Source: UBA1764 sp045642565
Lineage (GTDB): Bacteria; Bacillota; Clostridia; Peptostreptococcales; Anaerovoracaceae
DNA: 64,000 bases
Assembly (NCBI GenBank): GCA_045642565.1
Contig: JAZUJE010000002.1
Coordinates: 1 to 64,000 of the forward strand
Direction: 5' to 3'
A program made the translations under genes and the position numbers. Each line of letters opens with the position of its first letter. The first letter of the stretch is position 1. Shown piece after piece: positions 27,994 to 36,248 of the stretch. Under the pieces are notes generated by a model. It saw only the letters and a program-made list of their open reading frames with translations, was not told the DNA's origin and did not search any database.

Positions 27994-28611
27994 TATAAAT
28001 GCAAAAAGAGCCCCTTTTGGGGCTCTCTATTGCTTTATGCGTAATCAATACTGAACGCTGTAGGCTTTGTTATATCTGTACAAGAATGTTACAACCTGTC
28101 CTCTTGTGCATTCAGCATCCGGACTAAATGTTGTTGTGCTTGTTCCCTTAACGATTTCGTTATTAGCTGCCCAAAGAACCGGGTAGTAATAGAACTTGCC
28201 TAAAGCAACATCTGTGAATGGATTTGGAAGATCTCCACCGGCAACCTTAGCATATCTGTAAATGAATGTTACAGCCTCACCTCTTGTTACTATGTCATCC
28301 GGAGCAAACAATGTATCCGTCTTTCCGTTTATGATTCCAACGTTCCATCCCCAAACTACTGCATCATAGAAGTAATCTGACTTCTTGATATCTGTAAATG
28401 GGGTTTCGCCGCCTTCAAAGTCTGGACTACCGGCAAGTCTCCAGATGAATGCCATCATCTGTGCACGAGTTGTTGAACCAAGCGGATCAAAGTGAACAGA
28501 ATCAACTCCGGTAGCAATATTATTTTCAGCTGCCCAAAGAACTGCATCATAGAAGTAATCATTTGCTTTTACATCTACAAAGAAGTTGAGCATTGTGTTA
28601 TCTTCCATGAA
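27994..28611. repeat. Long direct repeat, copy 2 (SLH end of surface protein 2)
   Basis: Gap-free match to 22784-23401, offset exactly 5210 bp, about 97 % identical. It includes the terminator (28007-28026) and the three SLH domains. Confidence 0.9.
28007..28026 (-). terminator. Terminator of surface protein gene 2
   Basis: AGAGCCCC/GGGGCTCT stem with 4-nt loop and U tract on the minus strand, the same as the terminator at 22797. It also faces the 3' end of hicB. Confidence 0.85.
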
Positions 28612-30501
28612 TGTTACGCTTACAGTTACCTTGCTTGCCGGCATCTTGAAACTATATTTTCCATCGCCTAAGTTATCAACAGAAACAAGTTTATCATTCT
28701 TATCAAGAACAGTAATTGTTTCTAAAGTGAAGCCTTTATCCGGAGCAGTTGTAATAGTTACTGTGCTTCCACTTGAAGCTGATTTTTTGCTGACAGTAAA
28801 TGTACCATTTTGTGATGGCTCTGTAACAATTTGATAGCTTGTTGTTTTGCTTTCGCCACCACCTGTAGGGATATACGGAATATCTGGAGCCTTAAGCACA
28901 AGCTGGTTATTATCAAAGCCTATTTCATAATAAGAATTATCTGACGTGAAATATTGGGCATCAGCTTCTGTTCCATTAGCAGTAAATGGTACAGAATAAT
29001 AAGATGTCGGAGCAATATCTGTGCTGATGTGAATGTCGGCGCCTTCTGTTAATGGAAACGCTTCATTAATAGTAATAATTGGAGGCACTACATTGTCTGC
29101 ATATTTACCTACAGGCACATGAACATTATTGTTTGTCTTTATGCCAAACTTGTTGACAAGCGTATTATCTTTTACAACAGCGCTTCCACCAAGTGTCAGA
29201 GATTTGCCAACCCAGATTCCGCCACCACCTGCATCATTAAAATCTTTACTCTTATCAGCAGTAACACTGTTGCCGGAAATTTCGCCACCTATCATTTGCA
29301 TTCCAATATCATAATAGTCAATGCAAACTCCACCGCCGCGGCGAACTGCTGTGTTGTTCTTAATTATCCAATCCTTCATCGTAAATGATAGAGTTGTCGG
29401 GTTGTTTTTTTTACCTTCTATTACATCATCTTTATCATCTTTGTCAAAGTTTCCGCCTATATAAATTCCACCACCAAAAGAGCCTGCTACATTATCACAA
29501 ACCTTAACCGCATTTAAGGATCGCAATGTTTCAATATTGGCATAAATTCCGCCGCCAGCCTCTTTGGCTTGATTGTGAGTAATTTCGCAGATTTCTTTTG
29601 AGAACGATATTTCCAATAATCCTGTTTTAGAAATATATATTCCTCCACCGCCACCTTTAGCTTCATTACTATCTACTTTTCCTGATTGCAATCTAACTTC
29701 TCCGTTTGAAAAAATAGCTCCTCCATTATAAGCGCTATTATTAGACAGAGTAGCCCCACTAATACCTAAAAATGTATTATTAGCAGCGTCTCCTCTAACA
29801 TAAACCGCACCACCGTATTGATCTGCATGGTTGTTAATAATAGTTCCGCCTTGTAGGGCCAACAGTGCTCCAGAGGAAACATTAAATGCACCACCAGATT
29901 CTGTATCATTACCCCCGGTGATAATTCCTCCTGCTGGAAGGTCAGCATACGGATCTTCATGTTTTGCTGTTGGTTTACTATCTTTAATAGTTAAATATTT
30001 AAGCACACTGAAAACACGGCCTTCACGTGTTGGTTCTGTCAAGCCTCGATCAAGAACATGACCATTTAAATCAAGTGACATATCATAATTTGGGGAAGTT
30101 ACAAGTTGTACATCGTTATCCATTGCTTTAATATCTTTTTCAAGAGTAATTTGATGTATTGTCTGATCAGGGGAGATAGGAAGATCTTTTACAGTAAAAA
30201 CACCATCTACGTTTTCAAATTTTTCAAAAGACATCGCTTTAGCAAGCTTAGCCCAGTCAGATTCTTCGGCCGCTAATTCGCCTTCTAAATCCTCTTCGGT
30301 TTTTAATTCTTCATCTAAAGATAGATCTTCTTCGGCCATCAATTTCTCTTCTAAGTATGTTTCATCTTCGGCCACAGATTCTGCTAAAGACATTTCATCT
30401 TCGGCAATAGTCAAGTCATAGTCTTCTGCAAGAGCTGCGCTTGGAATCATTGTTACAAGCATAGCCACGACTAAAAGAATACTAACAATGTATCTCTTCA
30501 T
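28045..30501 (-). CDS. SLH-domain surface protein 2 with acidic repeats and beta-helix
   Basis: 818 residues. The signal peptide is about 1-25 (SAALAEDYD). An acidic Glu/Asp/Leu-rich stretch (about 26-85) is built from AEDE- and AEED-type repeats. A right-handed beta-helix (about 135-470) follows, with many GGxI and SGGAI turns, then a short linker domain (about 545-635) like that of protein 1, and three SLH domains at the C terminus. The beta-helix reads NNHADQYGGAVYVRG-like in each coil. It is a probable wall-bound adhesin or S-layer-associated protein. Regulation is by a C8 promoter plus a leader hairpin with a U tract. Its SLH end is shared with protein 1, the rest is not. Confidence 0.9.
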   Translation of the reverse strand: MKRYIVSILLVVAMLVTMIPSAALAEDYDLTIAEDEMSLAESVAEDETYLEEKLMAEEDLSLDEELKTEEDLEGELAAEESDWAKLAKAMSFEKFENVDGVFTVKDLPISPDQTIHQITLEKDIKAMDNDVQLVTSPNYDMSLDLNGHVLDRGLTEPTREGRVFSVLKYLTIKDSKPTAKHEDPYADLPAGGIITGGNDTESGGAFNVSSGALLALQGGTIINNHADQYGGAVYVRGDAANNTFLGISGATLSNNSAYNGGAIFSNGEVRLQSGKVDSNEAKGGGGGIYISKTGLLEISFSKEICEITHNQAKEAGGGIYANIETLRSLNAVKVCDNVAGSFGGGIYIGGNFDKDDKDDVIEGKKNNPTTLSFTMKDWIIKNNTAVRRGGGVCIDYYDIGMQMIGGEISGNSVTADKSKDFNDAGGGGIWVGKSLTLGGSAVVKDNTLVNKFGIKTNNNVHVPVGKYADNVVPPIITINEAFPLTEGADIHISTDIAPTSYYSVPFTANGTEADAQYFTSDNSYYEIGFDNNQLVLKAPDIPYIPTGGGESKTTSYQIVTEPSQNGTFTVSKKSASSGSTVTITTAPDKGFTLETITVLDKNDKLVSVDNLGDGKYSFKMPASKVTVSVTFMEDNTMLNFFVDVKANDYFYDAVLWAAENNIATGVDSVHFDPLGSTTRAQMMAFIWRLAGSPDFEGGETPFTDIKKSDYFYDAVVWGWNVGIINGKTDTLFAPDDIVTRGEAVTFIYRYAKVAGGDLPNPFTDVALGKFYYYPVLWAANNEIVKGTSTTTFSPDAECTRGQVVTFLYRYNKAYSVQY

Positions 30502-30545
30502 TTTTTGTCCTTTCTAAAAAACGTAATTCTTAAAGAGAAAAAAAT

Positions 30546-30582
30546 AAAGCGAACTTGATTTTTTATCAATTAAATTCGCTTT
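30546..30582 (-). terminator. Leader terminator (attenuator) before surface protein 2
   Basis: AAAGCGAA (30546-30553) and TTCGCTTT (30575-30582) pair, with an inner ATTGAT/ATCAA stem, and on the minus strand the hairpin is followed by ATTTTTTT. It lies between the promoter and the start codon, so it should stop transcription unless antagonised. Confidence 0.6.
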
Positions 30583-30637
30583 TGTTTCTATATATATCCT
30601 CCCAAGAATGTAGCGTTAAAAAAAATTGTACGCTTAC

Positions 30638-30667
30638 ATTTTATTACTGAGTTGGGGGGGGTGTCAA
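30638..30667 (-). promoter_or_regulatory. Promoter with C8 tract, surface protein 2
   Basis: The minus strand reads TTGACA (30662-30667), an 18-nt spacer starting with eight C (30654-30661), and TAAAAT (30638-30643). It is the same promoter as at 27144-27173, with a single change inside the spacer. Confidence 0.75.
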
Positions 30668-30696
30668 GGCTGTCAATAATTGGAATTGCCCCGTCA

Positions 30697-31326
30697 TTAT
30701 TTATACGGTCTTCCAAAGCAAAGGAAGTGTGATGACCAATACTCGGTGTCTATGCTGGTGATGGAAATTCCGGCCGTAGCAGCATGAATCATCTCTCTAT
30801 TGCCAAGATAAATTCCGACATGCGAAACTGCTGTGCTTGAGGCGTTTCCCGTACCCGTAAAGAAAACTATGTCTCCGGGCTTCTCTTCGCCCTCGGGCAA
30901 AATGTAGGAGTTTTGGTACTGGCCTGCGGTGCTGGCAGATTCCAAAAAATAGCCGCAATTAGCAAACACATAACGCACGAAGCCACTGCAATCGAAACCG
31001 GTTGAAGGACTCTTGCCCGCTGCGGCATATCTTACTCCGAGAAGGCTCTTTGCAAAATCGGTAATCTCTGCCATCTCTTCTTCGGTCTTGGCGCGCGGAG
31101 GACGACTGTAGCCGAGGCTGTATTTATGGATTAAGCTTGACCTGCTATGTGTCATTATCCATATAACATCGGTAGTGTCTACCGGAATTGAAAAGACATT
31201 GTATTGAGTTGTTCGAGGAATAATAATTTTATTCTTTGCCGCGATGCTCGAGTCAACAATCCAAAGCACTATGATAAGCAGCACAAGCCCTAAAACTATC
31301 AAATTTTCCTTTGTTTTTCTTTTCAT
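30697..31326 (-). CDS. Membrane-anchored NlpC/P60 peptidoglycan hydrolase
   Basis: About 209 residues. A basic start and one membrane helix (about 10-28) place the C-terminal domain outside the cell. The NlpC/P60 papain-like domain (about 90-205) has the catalytic cysteine in FDCSGFVRY, histidine in VSHVGIY and the third residue near MIHAAT. Such enzymes cut between D-Glu and diaminopimelate in peptide stems. No ribosome site precedes ATG 31326; an extended -10 box lies 8 nt upstream, so the mRNA may be leaderless. A GTG 18 nt upstream is an alternative start. It is next to the two SLH genes, consistent with a surface-remodelling role. Confidence 0.88.
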   Translation of the reverse strand: MKRKTKENLIVLGLVLLIIVLWIVDSSIAAKNKIIIPRTTQYNVFSIPVDTTDVIWIMTHSRSSLIHKYSLGYSRPPRAKTEEEMAEITDFAKSLLGVRYAAAGKSPSTGFDCSGFVRYVFANCGYFLESASTAGQYQNSYILPEGEEKPGDIVFFTGTGNASSTAVSHVGIYLGNREMIHAATAGISITSIDTEYWSSHFLCFGRPYK

Positions 31327-31334
31327 AAGACCAT

Positions 31335-31343
31335 ATTTAAGCA
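31335..31343 (-). promoter_or_regulatory. Extended -10 box at a leaderless start (NlpC/P60 gene)
   Basis: The minus strand reads TGC plus TTAAAT, ending 8 nt before ATG 31326, with no ribosome site between. Confidence 0.4.
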
Positions 31344-31344
31344 C

Positions 31345-31663
31345 AAATTAATAGGAAATGCAAGGTTTTTAGAGCAATTTTGGAGCCGGTTTTCAGCTTG
31401 GTTTAAGCAAAAAAAACAATAAAAAAACCGCCTGCTTAATGCCCAGTGTTCTTAAGGACAGTAGTTAAAGGCACGGGCATTGGCGAGGCGAAAGAGATAC
31501 TGAGATAGGCAGAAATGCTGTTTCGGTATCTCTTTTTCTATGGAAACATATTCAAACGAGATTGTCAAAGCAATTTGTTTTGGTGGTCTTATTTTTTATA
31601 ATCCACACATTCGATTTTCCTTTTATTATTCGGTGCAATATAGCCAAAGGAGGTCGAAAGACT
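31345..31663 (+). other. Gene-free left end of the Tn4451-type element
   Basis: No protein frame is convincing in these 319 bases. They contain a 10-bp perfect stem AAAGAGATAC/GTATCTCTTT (31491-31500 and 31526-31535) followed by T5, which is a terminator. Ahead of it lies a GC-richer stretch (31440-31490) that has no gene to terminate. A small RNA, or an att-proximal regulatory leader, is possible. The AAAGGAGG ribosome site of the next small gene is at the right end. Confidence 0.4.
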
Positions 31664-31840
31664 ATGAAAGAAACTAAAAGGCGTTTGGTACTGGACGATT
31701 TTGAGTATCGGTTATTGGTCGGATGCATCAACAAAGCACGGACGATGTATATTGACGAGGGCAAACCGATTGAGGATGTGTCCGCCCTGCTTCTCAAAAT
31801 CATTGATGCACCGACAAAGAAAATCAAAGTTAGGAGTTGA
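31664..31840 (+). CDS. Small conserved mobile-element protein
   Basis: 58 residues from ATG 31664, preceded by an ideal AAAGGAGG site. The sequence is mixed helical with motif LDDFEYRLLVGCINKAR and a basic C terminus. I do not know its function; similar small genes sit beside tnpV in clostridial mobile elements. Its stop codon is 5 nt before the tnpV start. A longer upstream frame exists but would bypass the ribosome site. Confidence 0.7.
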   Translation: MKETKRRLVLDDFEYRLLVGCINKARTMYIDEGKPIEDVSALLLKIIDAPTKKIKVRS

Positions 31841-31845
31841 GCAAA

Positions 31846-32214
31846 ATGGAAAAATCATTATTCGAGCAAATGGGCGGTACATACAGGCAGGTCGGAGATT
31901 ATCTACTTCCCGATGTTGAACTGCCGGAAGAAAAACAAATCGGCATTTGGGGTACTCGGCACTACCACTATCTGAGAAAGGCAAACCGTGTACTTTTCAG
32001 CCAGTTGACGATCAGCGGCAAGATGAACGACTACCTTGCCGCCATCGACAAGCAAGCAGAGGAAATGTTCTCTCGGTTGGTAAAGCAGCTTGCCGAGCGT
32101 GACGGCATCTCGGAAGTTCTCAAAGCCGCTGACCAAATGGAATGGATACGTCAGATGAACAGCATACGAGTGCAGGCGACCGAAATAGTAAATCACGAAC
32201 TTATTTACAACTGA
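31846..32214 (+). CDS. tnpV: TnpV-like transposon protein
   Basis: 122 residues beginning MEKSLFEQMGGTYRQVGDY, with ADQMEWIRQMNSIRVQATEIV near the end split by other residues; these are the hallmarks of TnpV of Tn4451/Tn4453. Its role in transposition is not established. I start at ATG 31846 with site TTAGGAG; an upstream TTG in frame would extend it by three codons. It is co-transcribed with the gene before it and followed 14 nt later by the Cys-rich protein gene. Confidence 0.85.
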   Translation: MEKSLFEQMGGTYRQVGDYLLPDVELPEEKQIGIWGTRHYHYLRKANRVLFSQLTISGKMNDYLAAIDKQAEEMFSRLVKQLAERDGISEVLKAADQMEWIRQMNSIRVQATEIVNHELIYN

Positions 32215-32228
32215 CGGAGGAAAACAAA

Positions 32229-32905
32229 ATGAAGAAACTTTTAGCCATTATCATTGCCGTTATTACTCTGTTGGGAATGAACATCCCCAACAACACGAGT
32301 CCTGTCGAAAAGCCCGTTATTGAGCCGATAGACACTACTATTGAAACGGTCAAAAAGAACCGCCCGAAGCAGAAGAAACACAAACAGAGCCGCATACGGC
32401 GGTCACAGAGGAAAGCAAAACGGAACCCGCCGAAACCGAGCCGGTTATCACCGAACCAAAGCAAGAGCCGAAATCGCAGACTGAAAAGCCGAAAGAGCAA
32501 AAGAAGGAAATGCCACCGGCTGAAATGAAAAGCCACGAAAACGGCGGCATCGTCATTGGCAATCCGACACAAACGCAAACCTACTCCTGCGGCGTTGCCG
32601 GACACCACTGCACGGGACCGGAAACACATTCATTCATCTGCGAATTAGAGCAGAAAGGTTGCGAATACTGCGGCTCACACAGTTGCCCGAGCTTCTATGC
32701 GGTGGACGAATGGGGACAAGGGTGCTACACGCCGAGCAAATGCCCGAAATACGACATTCACGCCGATCCGGTGTGGTACTGTCAGACTTGCCACAAACTC
32801 TGCGGAGACGGCAGAAACGGTACCTACGTTCAGTTCGTAATTGACTGCAGCTGCCTGAATTGCGGCCAGTAGGTCAAAGCGTGGACTTGCCACTATTGCA
32901 AATAG
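32229..32905 (+). pseudogene. Secreted Cys-rich protein gene, frameshifted and with an early stop
   Basis: Reading from ATG 32229 (site CGGAGG) gives a signal-like helix (MKKLLAIIIAVITLLGMNIP) and then breaks at an A5 run (32352-32356). One extra A restores a Pro/Glu/Thr-rich linker (EPPEAEETQTEP-type) that joins in frame to a domain with about 15 cysteines (32580-32870). That domain now ends at CGQ-TAG, but the bases beyond still encode VKAWTCHYCK and a second TAG at 32903. So there are two lesions: one lost A and one nonsense change. A sequencing error at the A run is possible for the first. The domain looks like a metal-binding or disulphide module; function unknown. Confidence 0.7.
32861..32905 (+). 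repeat. 45-bp repeat, copy 1 (3' end of Cys-rich gene)
   Basis: It matches 37041-37085 at 39 of 45 positions. The two copies bracket the AlbA_2/TIR block. Confidence 0.8.
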
Positions 32906-32917
32906 GAAAATTATTTA

Positions 32918-32965
32918 TATAAGCCGAACAACTGTCAAAGTATTATGACAGTTGTTCGGCTTATA
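32918..32965. repeat. Perfect 20-bp inverted repeat
   Basis: 32918-32937 is the exact reverse complement of 32946-32965, with an 8-nt loop. It begins 13 bp after the Cys-rich gene. No clean T tract follows on the plus strand. It may be a terminator, or the end structure of the inserted cargo. Confidence 0.7.
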
Positions 32966-33034
32966 CATTATGTCTTTCGGACCGCTGAATTGCTCTATAC
33001 GCTGAATGAATTTACAACAAAATTTCAAATTCTT

Positions 33035-33089
33035 TTATTTGCCACTTAAAAAAGTAGCAAATAAGGTGTAAAATAAAGTAGCAAATAAG
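33035..33089 (+). promoter_or_regulatory. Three 13-bp operator-like repeats before the AlbA_2 gene
   Basis: AAGTAGCAAATAA occurs at 33052-33064 and 33077-33089, and once inverted with a single mismatch at 33035-33047 (TTATTTGCCACTT). They lie 35-90 bp before the start codon and probably bind the gene's own DNA-binding product. Confidence 0.65.
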
Positions 33090-33124
33090 AGCTGATATTT
33101 CAAACACAAAAGGAGTTGATTTGA

Positions 33125-34414
33125 TTGAATATCGGACATGAAACCGAAACAATGGAATTCAAGAAATCTACGGGAGAATTAAAAGAGGGTATTATTTCTC
33201 TATCTTCGATGCTTAATAAGCATTCTGACGGCACCGTATATTTTGGTGTCAAGAACAACGGTGATGTAATTGGACAGGAGATCGGAGCCAGGACGCTACG
33301 TGATGTTTCTCAAATGGTCGCATCCTCTATCAAGCCGCAGATTATTCCAACAATTACTTTAGAGCTAATTGATGGATGCAATGTAATCAAACTTCACGCA
33401 CAAGGAAGCGAAAAGCCATATTCGGCACTCGGGCGGTACTATATTCGATCTGCTGACGAAGACCGTGAATTGTCCCCTGCCGAACTCCGTAAAATTATGC
33501 AAGAGAACGAAAACAGCGATATTATTGCAACGCAACCGGCAGACAATCAGAATTTATCCTTTTCGCAAATTAAAACATTGTTCGCCTCAAAAGGATTGAC
33601 GGTCAATGAATCCGGTTTCGAGCAAAATCTCGGCTTTTTCAATAAGAACGGACAATACAACCTTATGGCAGAATTGCTTGCCGACAAGAACAACATCTCA
33701 ATTAAAGTGGTAACATTTAGCGGAAAAGACAAAAGCGATATTGTTAAACGCAACGAATACGGATTCAAGTGTCTTGCTTTATCTATGGATCAAGTCCTCA
33801 GTTATATAGAAGCAATCAATGATACAAAGGTCGTTTTGAAATCACATCAAAGAGAAGAAACAAAACTTTTTGATTTTGCCGCTTTCAAAGAGGCGTGGCA
33901 GAATGCTTGCCTGCACACAAAATGGTCGCAACTCAATCCCCCTGCTGTGTATATTTTCAGTGACAGAATCGAAATCATCTCCACCGGTGGCCTTGCCGAA
34001 GGACTGACAAAAGAAGAATTTTTCAAAGGTATTTCAAGACCGGTCAATGCAAAACTGCAAAAGATATTCGGTCAACTCGGATATGTCGAGCAAACCGGTC
34101 ACGGCATCCCGCTGATCATCAGCAAATACGGGATGCAGGCATTCGATATTACGGAGAATTTTGTCAATGTCGTTATTCCTTTTAACCGTGAATTTGCTGA
34201 AAAGCAGCCGGAGATATCCAAGCCCTTAAATGAATCCCAAGCAAAGATTTATAACTATTTGAAAGAGCATCCGGAGGCAACGATAAAAATTCTGGTATCC
34301 GAATGTGGGGTAAGTGACGGATATGCCAGAAAAATACTGACCTTCTTGAAAGAAAACGGATATGTGCGACACGAAGGTTCGAATAAATACGGAACATGGT
34401 TGACATTATTGTAA
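33125..34414 (+). CDS. AlbA_2 (Schlafen-type) ATP-binding regulator with winged helix
   Basis: 429 residues from a TTG start 9 nt after AGGAG. The N-terminal AlbA_2 domain (about 5-115) begins ETETMEFKKSTGELKEG. The middle holds a HATPase-like module with HTKWSQLNPPAVYIFSDRIEI and a glycine-rich GYVEQTGHGIPLI (about 265-340). The C terminus is a winged helix (about 365-429, SECGVSDGYARKILTFLKENG). This architecture is common in accessory DNA and is thought to act as a transcription regulator, sometimes in phage defence. It heads an operon with the two TIR genes and a membrane protein. The repeats upstream suggest self-regulation. Confidence 0.88.
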   Translation: MNIGHETETMEFKKSTGELKEGIISLSSMLNKHSDGTVYFGVKNNGDVIGQEIGARTLRDVSQMVASSIKPQIIPTITLELIDGCNVIKLHAQGSEKPYSALGRYYIRSADEDRELSPAELRKIMQENENSDIIATQPADNQNLSFSQIKTLFASKGLTVNESGFEQNLGFFNKNGQYNLMAELLADKNNISIKVVTFSGKDKSDIVKRNEYGFKCLALSMDQVLSYIEAINDTKVVLKSHQREETKLFDFAAFKEAWQNACLHTKWSQLNPPAVYIFSDRIEIISTGGLAEGLTKEEFFKGISRPVNAKLQKIFGQLGYVEQTGHGIPLIISKYGMQAFDITENFVNVVIPFNREFAEKQPEISKPLNESQAKIYNYLKEHPEATIKILVSECGVSDGYARKILTFLKENGYVRHEGSNKYGTWLTLL

Positions 34415-34476
34415 AATTAAAACAGATGGATCATATAGCCAATAAGGTTTTTGGGGATAAAATGAGGGGTGAAACG

Positions 34477-35655
34477 ATGAGCGGGCATGCAAAACGCGGA
34501 TATAACAAATTTATCGAAGGACAAATTGATATATTCTTCAAAATAATTAAGAATGAAATACTTCCGACATTGCCTCCAATATATTCGTTTGATATGGCTT
34601 ATGAATTTCTAACGCAATACTATCCGTTTGAAATCAGAGCATTTCAATTTGAGCTTGATGGCTACGCTCATCAGGATAAGACACTCCTCAAAATTAAGCA
34701 TCACAGAAGATATTTTGTCAAACCGATCAAAGATTACTTTGAGTGTAGCAAAATCGCTAACTTATTTGATGAATACTATATTTCAAAGCGAGCTGATACT
34801 ATAATCGAAAACGAATGTTTGAGCAAAAAAGAAAAGCTTATTGAAAAACGAGAAGCCGTTATCAAGCAAAAACTCGAAAAAATAAGAAAAGCTCAAAAGA
34901 ACGCTCAAGAACTTGAACCAGTTTTTATTGATAAGATGTTAGGACTATATGACAGGCACTTGTTTACAGCAGAACATCAAAAAAACAGAGTATATATTCT
35001 GCATGAACTATACAAATATGATTGCCCCAAAATCACAAACTTTCTTCATAAGCAATTAAACCATGAACAAAATTTTCAACTCAGAGAAATGATGTTCAAA
35101 CATTTGCAAGATTATGGGTATTTGCCGAAATTAAAAAAGAAAGAAGCCATTCCCTTTAACACAAACAATAAAAAGAAAAAGAAATCCATACGAGAGTATC
35201 GCAATTATTATTTTGCTATAGAAGGAATACCCACAGAATTATCCTATCTAATAAATAATTCTCAATCTCAAAGAATCAAAACATATGACTTTTTTATTTC
35301 ACACAGCTACATAGATCATGCTGATGTCCAAAAAATAATCATTGGTCTAAATAAGGAAAGTAAGAATGTTTATTGCGACTGGATAAGTGATCAAGATTAT
35401 TTAAAACGAAATTTGCTTTGCCATGCCACAATTGAAGTGATCAACAAACGCATAGAGCAATCTAATTGTATATTACTGGTTGATACTCCAAATTCCAGAT
35501 CATCTATATGGGTTGCTTATGAATTGAAATATGCGAAGAATCTGGGAAAACCTATTTATACCGTATCAATAGACATGCCTTTAACCCTATCAGGAATAAA
35601 AGAACTCAAAGATGAGTGGTATAAGCAAATAAATACTGACAATCTAATATATTGA
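34477..35655 (+). CDS. TIR-domain protein 1 with long helical N terminus
   Basis: About 392 residues if started at ATG 34477 (site GAGGGGTG); ATGs at 34396 and 34462 are alternatives. The N-terminal two thirds are helical with charged coiled-coil stretches (KEKLIEKREAVIKQKLEKI) and no family I recognise. The last 125 residues are a TIR domain: YDFFISHSYID opens it, and SSIWVAYELKYAK contains the W-x3-E pattern whose Glu is the NADase residue in active TIRs. It likely cleaves NAD+ or makes a nucleotide signal when the N-terminal part senses infection. It is followed 14 nt later by a second TIR gene. Confidence 0.85.
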   Translation: MSGHAKRGYNKFIEGQIDIFFKIIKNEILPTLPPIYSFDMAYEFLTQYYPFEIRAFQFELDGYAHQDKTLLKIKHHRRYFVKPIKDYFECSKIANLFDEYYISKRADTIIENECLSKKEKLIEKREAVIKQKLEKIRKAQKNAQELEPVFIDKMLGLYDRHLFTAEHQKNRVYILHELYKYDCPKITNFLHKQLNHEQNFQLREMMFKHLQDYGYLPKLKKKEAIPFNTNNKKKKKSIREYRNYYFAIEGIPTELSYLINNSQSQRIKTYDFFISHSYIDHADVQKIIIGLNKESKNVYCDWISDQDYLKRNLLCHATIEVINKRIEQSNCILLVDTPNSRSSIWVAYELKYAKNLGKPIYTVSIDMPLTLSGIKELKDEWYKQINTDNLIY

Positions 35656-35669
35656 AAGGAAGATGAGCA

Positions 35670-36233
35670 ATGATAATAAACGAATCTTTTTTAAGAAAAT
35701 ACGCTGACGACAATAATGTTTTATCTCGGAGAAGTTTAATTTTCGAGTCACTTTCCCATAGTGATAGCCAAGATAAATTTGACATTTTCATTTCCCACAG
35801 TTCATTAGATAAAAAATGCACTTTAGCGCTAATAGAATTACTTGAAAAAGATGGAGTTAAAGCATATGTTGATTTCATTCAAGACACAGGCATGAATCCA
35901 AATAATGTTACAATTGAAACGGCAAAAAAGATAAAAAGCAGACTTAATCAATGTAAAGCATTAACTTATCTTTCCACATCGAATACAACAAACTCTAAAT
36001 GGTGTCCGTGGGAACTTGGATTGTCGGATGGCATAACAAACGGCAAATGCGCTATTTTCCCGGTAATGGATAGCGTATTCAGAGGTCAAGAGTATCTTGG
36101 CTTGTATCCATACATCTCATATGGAAAAAATGATAAAGGTGAGAATAAATTTTGGGTAAACTCTCCTTTTGATAAAAATACATATGCTTTACTGAGTGAC
36201 TGGATAAATACAGGAACCTTGAAAAAACACTAA
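35670..36233 (+). CDS. TIR-domain protein 2
   Basis: 187 residues, nearly all TIR fold: FDIFISHSSLDKK at about 31-43 and SKWCPWELGLSDG at about 110-122, where the Glu after W-C-P-W matches the catalytic residue of signalling TIRs such as ThsB. A stand-alone small TIR next to a larger TIR protein and a membrane protein recalls Thoeris-like systems, in which a TIR makes an ADP-ribose signal for an effector. Ribosome site AAAGGAAG. It ends 15 nt before the membrane protein start. Confidence 0.87.
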   Translation: MIINESFLRKYADDNNVLSRRSLIFESLSHSDSQDKFDIFISHSSLDKKCTLALIELLEKDGVKAYVDFIQDTGMNPNNVTIETAKKIKSRLNQCKALTYLSTSNTTNSKWCPWELGLSDGITNGKCAIFPVMDSVFRGQEYLGLYPYISYGKNDKGENKFWVNSPFDKNTYALLSDWINTGTLKKH

Positions 36234-36248
36234 AATATGAGGTGCTAC

